From: Chitinimonas prasina
GTDB lineage: Bacteria > Pseudomonadota > Gammaproteobacteria > Burkholderiales > Chitinimonadaceae
Length of the DNA: 64,000 nucleotides
Assembly: GCF_030160395.1 (NCBI RefSeq)
Contig: NZ_BSOG01000003.1
Coordinates: forward strand, 248,001 to 312,000
Direction: 5' to 3'
Under the pieces are notes generated by a model that was given only the letters and a program-made list of their open reading frames with translations, had not been told where the DNA came from and ran no database searches. Both the position numbers and the translations under genes were made by a program. Positions within the stretch are counted from its first letter, which is position 1, and each line of letters begins with the position of its first letter. Positions 57,894 to 64,000 of this stretch are shown piece after piece.

Positions 57894-58874
57894 ATGTCCG
57901 CCATGACGGATCGGGACAGAATAGACGGTTTTATTGATGCCGCCTGGCTGTCGGAGGGGTGGAGCGGCCACACTGCAGATAGCTACCGGCGCGACCTGAC
58001 ACAATGGGCCGATTGGCTGGCGCAATCGGGTAGCGACAGCCTGAGCGCTGGCCCCGATCAGATACGGGATTACCTAGCCCTGCTGGCGGTGCGCTATGCC
58101 GAGACGGCGGCATTGAGCGAGGTGGACAAGCGACGTCTGCCCGCCTTGATGCGGGGCAAGAATGGGGCATCCCGTGGCCGCTTGTTGTCGGCCTTGCGTC
58201 GCTACTACCGGCATTTGCTGGAGGAGGAGACGATAGCTGTGGACCCCACCGGCGAGCTGGATGGCCCCAGGCTGGTGCGGCCCTTGCCCAAGACGCTGTC
58301 TGAGGTGGAGGTGGAGGCGCTGATGCGTGCGCCCGCGCTGGATACGCCGCTGGGTCTGCGTGACGCGGCCATGCTGGAACTGATGTATGCGGCTGGCCTG
58401 CGGGTGTCCGAGTTGGTGGCCTTGCCGCTGGCTGCCATGAATCTGGCCGAAGGTTCGGTGCGGATAGAGCATGGCAAGGGAGACAAGACGCGGTTGGTGC
58501 CTATGGGGCAGCCGGCACAGCAGGCATTCCGGCGCTACCTGGCCGAAGGGCGGCCTCAGTTGTTAGGCGGCCGTGCCCACCCGATTGCCTTCGTGAATGC
58601 CCATGGCCAGCCGCTGACCCGGCAGGGCTTCTGGTATATCGTCAAGCAATACGCACTGCGGGTGGGCATAGCGGCCCAGCGCCTGAGCCCGCATGTGCTG
58701 CGGCACGCCTTTGCCACCCATCTGGTCAACCACGGCGCGGACCTGCGGGTGGTGCAACTGCTGCTGGGGCATGCGGACATTACCACCACCCAGATCTACA
58801 CCCATGTGGCCAAGGCCAGGCTGGCAACCTTGCATGCAGCGCATCATCCGCGTGGCCGTCGCGGTGACGGATGA
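57894..58874 (+). CDS. xerD: Site-specific tyrosine recombinase XerD
   Basis: Resolves chromosome dimers at dif with XerC. 326 residues; the E. coli protein has 298. Catalytic residues are present: Arg170 (AAGLRVSELV), Lys195, His267 and Arg270 (LSPHVLRHAFATHL), His293 (LLGHADITTTQ) and Tyr302. The length gain is mainly an insertion of about 20 residues (around 69-90, AETAALSEVDKRRLPALMRG) in the N-terminal core-binding domain. The C-terminus RQL-like tail and HHPRG agree with XerD, not XerC. Divergent from the AEC gene. Confidence 0.9.
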   Translation: MSAMTDRDRIDGFIDAAWLSEGWSGHTADSYRRDLTQWADWLAQSGSDSLSAGPDQIRDYLALLAVRYAETAALSEVDKRRLPALMRGKNGASRGRLLSALRRYYRHLLEEETIAVDPTGELDGPRLVRPLPKTLSEVEVEALMRAPALDTPLGLRDAAMLELMYAAGLRVSELVALPLAAMNLAEGSVRIEHGKGDKTRLVPMGQPAQQAFRRYLAEGRPQLLGGRAHPIAFVNAHGQPLTRQGFWYIVKQYALRVGIAAQRLSPHVLRHAFATHLVNHGADLRVVQLLLGHADITTTQIYTHVAKARLATLHAAHHPRGRRGDG

Positions 58875-58876
58875 CA

Positions 58877-58897
58877 GTGGCTCGCCAGGCGAGCCAC
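58877..58897. terminator. Hairpin between xerD and the PsiF-repeat gene
   Basis: Perfect 9-bp stem GTGGCTCGC/GCGAGCCAC with loop CAG, shortly after the xerD stop and just beyond the end of the converging gene. No T run on either strand, so strength is doubtful. Confidence 0.4.
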
Positions 58898-58919
58898 GCC
58901 AGCAGGGGTGATGGCTGGA

Positions 58920-59210
58920 CTACTTCTTCAGGCACTCGCTCATGAACTTCTTGCGCTCGTCGCCCTTCTTGCCTTCGGCCTCCTTGTTACAGGCCTTCAT
59001 CTTTTCCTGCTGAGGGTTGGCGGGCTTGGCCTTGAGGCATTCGCTCATGAATTTCTTGCGCTCGTCGCCTTTCTTGCCTTCGGCATCCTTGTTGCACTGA
59101 ACCATCTTGCTCTGTTGCTTGGTGGGTTCCTTGGCAGTGGCGGGGGCGTCGGCAGCATGGGTAAGGCTTAGGCTCAGCAGGGCGGGAACGATAAGGGCAA
59201 GCAGTTTCAT
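58920..59210 (-). CDS. PsiF-repeat small secreted protein
   Basis: 96 residues from ATG 59210 with GGAG-like GAGTTCACC upstream. Signal peptide MKLLALIVPALLSLSLTHA, then two near-identical 25-residue units: CNKDAEGKKGDERKKFMSEC and CNKEAEGKKGDERKKFMSEC (residues 36-60 and 71-96). This is the PsiF repeat, first seen in an E. coli phosphate-starvation-inducible gene of unknown function. Each unit has two cysteines, so intra-repeat disulphides in the periplasm are plausible. Confidence 0.88.
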   Translation of the reverse strand: MKLLALIVPALLSLSLTHAADAPATAKEPTKQQSKMVQCNKDAEGKKGDERKKFMSECLKAKPANPQQEKMKACNKEAEGKKGDERKKFMSECLKK

Positions 59211-59330
59211 GGTGAACTCCAGTAGGGAAATGGCAAAGCCAAGGCAGTGTAGAAGAGCTGCCAGCCAGCAGCAAATGCCGCTGTGATAAAATGCCGGCCT
59301 TCTTCTGATTCGTTTTCGAGGATTTTTATC

Positions 59331-60056
59331 ATGGCCGGCCATTCCAAGTGGGCGAATATTCAACACCGCAAGGGTCGTCAGGACGCCAAGCGCGGCCAGC
59401 TGTTCACGCGGCTGATCAAGGAAATCACGGTTGCCGCCAAGATGGGTGACCCTGACCCTGCTACCAACCCGCGCCTGCGACTGGCGGTGGACAAAGCCCT
59501 GGGCGCCAATATGCCCAAGGACAATATCCAGCGCGCCATTGATCGCGGTGCCGGTAACCTGGAGGGCGTGGACTACATGGAAACGCGCTACGAGGGTTAT
59601 GGCATAGGCGGTGCCGCCGTGATGGTGGATTGCCTGACCGATAACAAGACCCGTACCGTGGCCGATGTGCGCCATGCTTTCAACAAGTATGGCGGCAACA
59701 TGGGCACTGACGGTTGCGTGTCGTTCCAGTTCAAGCACTGCGGTTACCTGATCTTTGCCCCTGGCACCAATGAGGATGCCTTGATGGAAGCGGCGCTGGA
59801 GGCTGGCGCTGACGATGTGGTGAGCAATGACGACGGTTCCATCGAGGTCATCACCCCTCCCTATGACTTCGTCACCATCAAGGAAACCCTGGAGGCTGCC
59901 GGTTTCAAGGCTGAGATGGGCGAAGCCACCATGAAGCCGCAGGCGGAAACACCGCTGGCCGGCGACGATGCCGTGAAGATGCAGAAGCTGTTGGATGCGC
60001 TGGAAAGCCTGGACGATGTCCAGGAGGTCTACACCACCGCCCTGATGGACGAGTAA
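59331..60056 (+). CDS. yebC: YebC/PmpR-family protein
   Basis: 241 residues from ATG 59331 ([20 protein letters not shown]). Three-domain family with [18 protein letters not shown] and the acidic [16 protein letters not shown]. Family members act as transcriptional regulators and, by recent work, as helpers of translation at proline-rich stretches. Monocistronic by context; a hairpin follows. Confidence 0.95.
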   Translation: MAGHSKWANIQHRKGRQDAKRGQLFTRLIKEITVAAKMGDPDPATNPRLRLAVDKALGANMPKDNIQRAIDRGAGNLEGVDYMETRYEGYGIGGAAVMVDCLTDNKTRTVADVRHAFNKYGGNMGTDGCVSFQFKHCGYLIFAPGTNEDALMEAALEAGADDVVSNDDGSIEVITPPYDFVTIKETLEAAGFKAEMGEATMKPQAETPLAGDDAVKMQKLLDALESLDDVQEVYTTALMDE

Positions 60057-60128
60057 CAGACCAGTAGACGGGGAGTCTGCGGGCGGGCTGGCATGGCCGC
60101 TGTGATGAATGCAGTACTTCCCGACAGA

Positions 60129-60150
60129 GGGCCGGTTATCCGGCCCTTAC
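60129..60150 (+). terminator. Hairpin after yebC
   Basis: Perfect 7-bp GC stem GGGCCGG/CCGGCCC (60129-60135 and 60140-60146, loop TTAT) followed by TTACGCATTT. Weak T tail, position suits a yebC terminator. Confidence 0.6.
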
Positions 60151-60175
60151 GCATTTGAGCTATGGCTTGCCTAAG

Positions 60176-60589
60176 ATGGAGCAGGCACAGAGGCTTGTTA
60201 AGGAACGGATTGTCGCCATGTATCACACGCCAAATTATCGAAATCGTGGTAACAGCCGCTGGCGTGATCGCCTGCGCGGCTTGTTGGGCATGCGTGTCAG
60301 CCGGCAATTGCCCGACCCTGGCCCCCGGCCCCATATAGGCGACTACATTGCCTATCGTGACCTGGTCATGAAGATAGGTGAGCCAGTGCCTGATGAGCTG
60401 TGGGATTGGCTGGTGTTCAACCGCTGGCGCCAGGTCCACCCTCAACGGGATCGCCGGCGCTATCGCCGCCTGCCGAGTGAGACTTTCCGCATGCTGGCCC
60501 GCTGCTCGCCTACCCAGCGGGATGCCTTTGTGGCGCAGATGCTGCGCCAGCACAAACCAGCCATGACGCGCATGGGGCCGTTGAAATAA
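60176..60589 (+). CDS. Unrecognised small basic protein
   Basis: 137 residues if started at ATG 60176; ATG 60218 (MYHTPNYRNRGNSRWRD) and TTG 60155 are alternatives, the last improbable because it abuts a terminator hairpin. No clear ribosome site decides. Strongly basic (about one residue in four Arg or Lys), with RWRDRLRGLLGMRVSRQLP, then a better ordered middle IGDYIAYRDLVMKIGEPVPD and PSETFRMLARCSPTQRDAFV. No signal peptide or membrane segment. I do not recognise the family. Codon use resembles its neighbours, and its frame is open throughout, so a real gene is likely. Confidence 0.6.
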   Translation: MEQAQRLVKERIVAMYHTPNYRNRGNSRWRDRLRGLLGMRVSRQLPDPGPRPHIGDYIAYRDLVMKIGEPVPDELWDWLVFNRWRQVHPQRDRRRYRRLPSETFRMLARCSPTQRDAFVAQMLRQHKPAMTRMGPLK

Positions 60590-60657
60590 GCGGACGGCAC
60601 TGGAGATCGGGGCCGCAGGCTGCTAAAAAGCAAGCTGTCTGATCGCCTGGCCACGCC

Positions 60658-62529
60658 ATGACCTCCGCCCACCTCTTACGCCTGCTGCGCCATTTCTCCT
60701 GGTGGCACTGGCTGGCCATCAGCTTGCTGCTGGTGTTGCTGGACTACACCGTATTGCACACCAGCCGCATCATCGACCAGCGCGCCGGCGATGTGCTGCT
60801 GCGTGAGCATGCCAAGCGCCGCCCGGTTTCGACCGGCGTGGTGGTGGTCGATATCGACCAGCGCTCTCTCGAACGGATGAATGAGGCGGCCGGCAGCTGG
60901 CCATGGCCACGCTCGGTGCATGGCGAACTGACCGACTATCTGGCGCGCCAGGGGGCCCGTGCCATCGTGTTTGATATTCATTTCAACGAGATGGATTTCT
61001 ATCGGCCCGAGCATGACCAGGCCTTTGCCGAGACGGTGGCGGCGCACAGCAACGTTTACCTGGCCATGGCGCTGCAGGACAGTGGTAGTGGTGGGCCCAT
61101 GGCCAGCATGATCCCGCCTGCTGTGGGGGTGACGGCGCTGCCAGGGGCCAATCCGCAAACCCGCATTCCGGTATTGCTGCCCCTGGTGATGCTGCAGCAC
61201 AAGCAGCCGGGGGCCATGCGTGGCGGGCTGATCAATTTTGTGGAAGACAGCGACCTGGTTGGTCGCCACTACCTGCTCTACAAGGACTACCAGGGCTGGC
61301 GCTTCCCCTCCATGCCAGCCCGGCTGGCGCGCGACCTGGGCTGGCCGCTGCCGCAGCAGGGTGACCGTATTCTGCTCAACTGGCGCGGTGGCTGGCAGCA
61401 TGTGTCCTATGCCGACCTGTATGAAGACGCGCAGCGCGAGCAGCCCCGCCGTCCGCTGATGGAGTTCAAGGACAAGGTCGTGGTGGTCGGTGCGGCGGCA
61501 CCGGGCCTGATGGACCTGCGTCTTACCCCCTTGGCCAGCACCTATCCCGGCGTCGATATCCTGGCCACCAGCATAGACAACCTGCGGGCCGGTGATTGGC
61601 TGGGCGAGAAGCCCAGGCCGCTGGTGCTGCCCTTTATTGCGCTGTTGCTGGGCAGCATCGCCTGGCTGTTTGCCCGTGGCTATGCGCCTACCCGTATCTT
61701 GTATGGTTTGCTGGGTGTGAATGTATTGGTGGTGGCGATAGTCTGGTGGCAGCTTGGGCGAGGGTTGTTCCTGCCCTTGTTTGCGCCGCTGGCCTGGGGC
61801 TGGGGCTATTTCTGGCTGTGTGCCCTGCTGGCCTATCTGAAGGAGCGGCAGCAGCGCGAGCGGGCCATGGGCATGTTCCAGCGTTTTCTGGACCCGCGCG
61901 TGGTAAGCGATCTGGTGGCCAATGGTGAGATCAATACCGAGGTGAATGCTGAAAGCCGCCAGGTGACGGTGCTGTTTTCGGACATTCGCGGTTTTACCAC
62001 GCTGTCGGAAACCCGCTCGCCAGAGGCCATCGTCTCCCTGCTCAACCGCTATTTCTCCACCCAGGTGGAAATCATCTTCCGCCACGGCGGCACCCTGGAC
62101 AAGTTCATCGGCGATGCCATCATGGCCTTCTGGGGCGCTCCGGTGAATGACCCTGATCACGCCAAGCATGCGATAGCGGCCGCCATTGAGATGGCGGAGG
62201 CGCTGGTGCGATTCAAGGCCGAGCTGACCGAGCTGGGTCATGATTTCGACATTGGTATCGGCCTCAATAGCGGGCCTGCGGTTGTCGGCTTTATCGGCTC
62301 TCGAGATAGACTGGACTACACTGCAATAGGTGACACGGTGAACTTGGCCAGCCGTATAGAAGGGCAGACCAAGGGGGTGGCGCGGGTGCTGGTGGCGGAG
62401 TCGACCATGCTGCTGGCGCAGGCGGATTTCAGCTACCGTGATTGCGGCTTGCACCATGTAAAAGGCAGGGAGCAGGAAGTCAGGTTGTTTGAGCCCGGGC
62501 GTCTGGGCACGAGCGGAAACGGGAGTTGA
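60658..62529 (+). CDS. CHASE2-domain adenylate/guanylate cyclase
   Basis: 623 residues. One N-terminal membrane helix (about 17-34), a large periplasmic CHASE2 sensor domain (about 45-315, VVVVDIDQRSLERMNEAAGS, then WPWPRSVHGELTDYLARQGA), three membrane helices (about 320-400), then a class III cyclase domain. Metal ligands are Asp442 (FSDIRGF) and Asp486 (GDAIMAFWG), with Lys482 and Thr555 at the purine-selecting positions favouring ATP, and Asn562/Arg566 for transition-state binding. So an active cAMP synthase is expected. The ligand sensed is unknown. First gene of a three-gene operon with an SH3 protein and an M48 protease. Confidence 0.9.
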   Translation: MTSAHLLRLLRHFSWWHWLAISLLLVLLDYTVLHTSRIIDQRAGDVLLREHAKRRPVSTGVVVVDIDQRSLERMNEAAGSWPWPRSVHGELTDYLARQGARAIVFDIHFNEMDFYRPEHDQAFAETVAAHSNVYLAMALQDSGSGGPMASMIPPAVGVTALPGANPQTRIPVLLPLVMLQHKQPGAMRGGLINFVEDSDLVGRHYLLYKDYQGWRFPSMPARLARDLGWPLPQQGDRILLNWRGGWQHVSYADLYEDAQREQPRRPLMEFKDKVVVVGAAAPGLMDLRLTPLASTYPGVDILATSIDNLRAGDWLGEKPRPLVLPFIALLLGSIAWLFARGYAPTRILYGLLGVNVLVVAIVWWQLGRGLFLPLFAPLAWGWGYFWLCALLAYLKERQQRERAMGMFQRFLDPRVVSDLVANGEINTEVNAESRQVTVLFSDIRGFTTLSETRSPEAIVSLLNRYFSTQVEIIFRHGGTLDKFIGDAIMAFWGAPVNDPDHAKHAIAAAIEMAEALVRFKAELTELGHDFDIGIGLNSGPAVVGFIGSRDRLDYTAIGDTVNLASRIEGQTKGVARVLVAESTMLLAQADFSYRDCGLHHVKGREQEVRLFEPGRLGTSGNGS

Positions 62530-62533
62530 AGCA

Positions 62534-63034
62534 ATGAAACTAGCGATAACTATCTTGCTGTTGGCGGCTGGCTTTGCGCAGGCGGCAGAGATGGGCACAG
62601 TATTGCGGGCAGCAGAACTGAAACAGAAGCCTTTTGCGGATGCAGCCAAGGTCAGCGATGTGGCGGCCAAGGCGGCGGTAGAGATCGTGCAGCGCCAAGG
62701 CGCCTGGATACAGATCAAGGCCGACGGTCAGGTCGGCTGGGTGAAGATGCTAAATGTACGTACCGGCAATAGCCAGGCCAAGCCCGGCAGTGGTGGTGGC
62801 GGGCTGGGATCGCTGGTATCGGTGTTCCAGACCGGGAGTTCGTCCAAGACCCAGACCACAGGCGTAAAGGGCATCAGCAAGGATGGGCTGAAGGAGGCCC
62901 AGCCTGATATGGAGCAGTTGGCCAAGCTCAACGGCATGCAGGTCACGGCAGAAGATGCCAAGCGGTTTGCCCGCGCCGGCAAACTGGAAGACGTGAAGGT
63001 CGACTACCTGCCCAAATCGGCTGACAGCAAATGA
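62534..63034 (+). CDS. Periplasmic SH3-domain protein
   Basis: 166 residues from ATG 62534, four bases after the cyclase stop. Signal peptide MKLAITILLLAAGFAQA, then a bacterial SH3 domain (about 20-80; VLRAAELKQKPFADAAKVSD, then GAWIQIKADGQVGWVKMLNV). The C-terminal half is Gly/Ser-rich then helical, ending LEDVKVDYLPKSADSK. Bacterial SH3 domains commonly bind peptidoglycan or peptides; the target here is unknown. No enzymatic motif. Confidence 0.85.
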   Translation: MKLAITILLLAAGFAQAAEMGTVLRAAELKQKPFADAAKVSDVAAKAAVEIVQRQGAWIQIKADGQVGWVKMLNVRTGNSQAKPGSGGGGLGSLVSVFQTGSSSKTQTTGVKGISKDGLKEAQPDMEQLAKLNGMQVTAEDAKRFARAGKLEDVKVDYLPKSADSK

Positions 63035-63054
63035 CAGGGAAGAAGGAGCTCAGC

Positions 63055-63882
63055 ATGCGCAAACTGATATTGCCCCTGTTGTTGGCCTTTGCCGCCCCGG
63101 CCCAGGCCTGGGATGTGGGCAAGCTGATCAAGGGGCTGGAGACCGCCAAGAAGGTGGTGGACGCCAATCGCGATATTACCGAGGCCGAAGAAGTGCAGAT
63201 GGGTGGCGAGTTGGCCGCTACCCTGTTGGGCGCGGCACCGCTGGTGGACGACGCCGAGATGCAGCGCTATGTAAACCGGGTGGGTGTGTGGCTGGCGCTG
63301 CACAGTGAGCGCCCAGGCCTGCCCTGGAAGTTCGGGGTGATAGACCATCCCCATGTGAATGCCTTTGCCACGCCGGGCGGGCATGTCCTGGTCACCCGAG
63401 GGCTGCTGCAGCGCCTGCGCAGTGAGGCCGAGCTGGCGGGGGTGTTGGCCCATGAAATCGCCCATGTGCTGAAGAAGCACCAGCTCAGCGCCATCCAGAA
63501 AAGCCTGGGGACGGCGGCCTTGTCTGATATCGCCGCCCAGTATGCCGACAACACCGGCAAGCGCAGCGCGGCCAATACCGCCAAGCTGATAGGCGGCGGC
63601 AAGGAGCTTTACCTGAAGGGGCTGGACAAGGAGGATGAGTACGAGGCCGACCGCATGGGAGTGGTGATTGCGGCACGTGCCGGTTACAACCCCTATGGCC
63701 TGGTTGGGGTGTTGCAGACCCTGTCGGAATCGGCAAGCGACCCTGGCTTGGGTTTTCTGCTGGAAACCCACCCCATGCCCAATGACCGGTTGGACCGGCT
63801 GGAAGTGGCTATGGGTGAGCGCATGGAGGAGTTGAGCAAGAACGTGGACAACCTGCCGCGCTTCAGCAAGCTCAGGCGCTAG
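63055..63882 (+). CDS. Periplasmic M48-family zinc metalloprotease
   Basis: 275 residues from ATG 63055, with AAGGAG six bases upstream; an ATG at 63031 that overlaps the SH3 stop lacks such spacing. Signal peptide MRKLILPLLLAFAAPAQA, then a peptidase M48 domain with HEIAH (His133, Glu134, His137) and third ligand Glu197 in YEADRMG, followed by LETHPMPNDRLDRL. No TPR repeats, unlike BepA, and no membrane helices, unlike HtpX. Probably involved in envelope protein quality control by family analogy. Confidence 0.9.
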   Translation: MRKLILPLLLAFAAPAQAWDVGKLIKGLETAKKVVDANRDITEAEEVQMGGELAATLLGAAPLVDDAEMQRYVNRVGVWLALHSERPGLPWKFGVIDHPHVNAFATPGGHVLVTRGLLQRLRSEAELAGVLAHEIAHVLKKHQLSAIQKSLGTAALSDIAAQYADNTGKRSAANTAKLIGGGKELYLKGLDKEDEYEADRMGVVIAARAGYNPYGLVGVLQTLSESASDPGLGFLLETHPMPNDRLDRLEVAMGERMEELSKNVDNLPRFSKLRR

Positions 63883-63900
63883 CCTGGGGGTAACGATGAG

Positions 63901-63932
63901 CGGCGTACCGGCCTGGCCGGTGCGCCGTTTTT
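63901..63932 (+). terminator. Rho-independent terminator of the cyclase-SH3-M48 operon
   Basis: Twelve-bp stem with one G-T wobble (63901-63912 and 63916-63927, loop CTG) followed by five Ts, 18 bases after the protease stop. It supports the three genes being one unit. Confidence 0.9.
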
Positions 63933-64000
63933 CATGCTGGATGGCGCATAAAAAATGGCGCGGTGGCATGGCCCAAAGCGGGATGCAACACGCGCCAGAG

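Noticed and set aside
60676-62718. 680-residue open frame antisense to the cyclase gene
   Set aside because: Gln/His-rich shadow composition; the opposite strand has a complete cyclase with catalytic residues.
63933-64000. Bases after the last terminator
   Set aside because: Too short to assign; no start, ribosome site or structure seen.

Overview
The window reads as core chromosome of a moderately GC-rich Gram-negative bacterium, most probably a betaproteobacterium of the Neisseriales type (Chromobacteriaceae or Chitinibacteraceae relatives). The grounds are the Lpt/Kds lipopolysaccharide genes, the unbroken run tRNA-tuf-secE-nusG-rpl-rpoBC-str-S10-spc-alpha, the pilB-pilC-pilD-coaE-zapD-yacG order, and the RpoB and EF-G sequences. 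This is recognition by eye; no database search was possible. There are no insertion sequences, phage genes, CRISPR arrays or rRNA genes.

Layout. 1-3837 (minus): rpoN (cut by the window edge), lptB, lptA, lptC, kdsC and kdsD, i.e. Kdo synthesis and LPS export. 3976-5943: a CPA2/Kef-type cation antiporter. 5987-10203: an accessory patch with three prepilin-like genes (minus) and one polytopic membrane histidine kinase (plus). 10302-42819: a block of about 32 kb on the plus strand with tRNA-Tyr, -Gly, -Thr, tuf1, tRNA-Trp, secE, nusG, rplKAJL, rpoBC, rpsL, rpsG, fusA, tuf2, and the complete S10, spc and alpha ribosomal operons, ending at a strong terminator after rplQ. 42901-52993: mostly minus-strand genes (HDOD protein, olsA/olsB ornithine-lipid acyltransferases, yacG, zapD, coaE, pilD, pilC, pilB, a CcsA/YpjD-like membrane protein) with apaH on the plus strand. 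53255-64000: ffh, rpsP-rimM-trmD-rplS, an AEC-family transporter, xerD, a PsiF-repeat protein, yebC, an unrecognised protein, and a compact operon of CHASE2-adenylate cyclase, SH3-domain protein and M48 metalloprotease.

How it fits together. The centre makes the translation and transcription machinery. Candidate promoters with GC-rich discriminators precede the tRNA-tuf unit, rpsL, rplN, rpsM and rpsP, and hairpins separate sub-operons. Type IV pilus assembly genes (pilBCD) lie about 40 kb from the prepilin cluster. A textbook sigma-54 promoter precedes the first prepilin gene, next to a histidine kinase with no response regulator beside it.

Most of the window is ordinary. The parts worth a second look are the prepilin/kinase patch with its sigma-54 promoter, the cyclase-SH3-M48 operon, the repeated motif upstream of pilB, and the inverted repeats embedded in or next to ribosomal-operon promoters. 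I do not see a clearly novel defence or mobile system.
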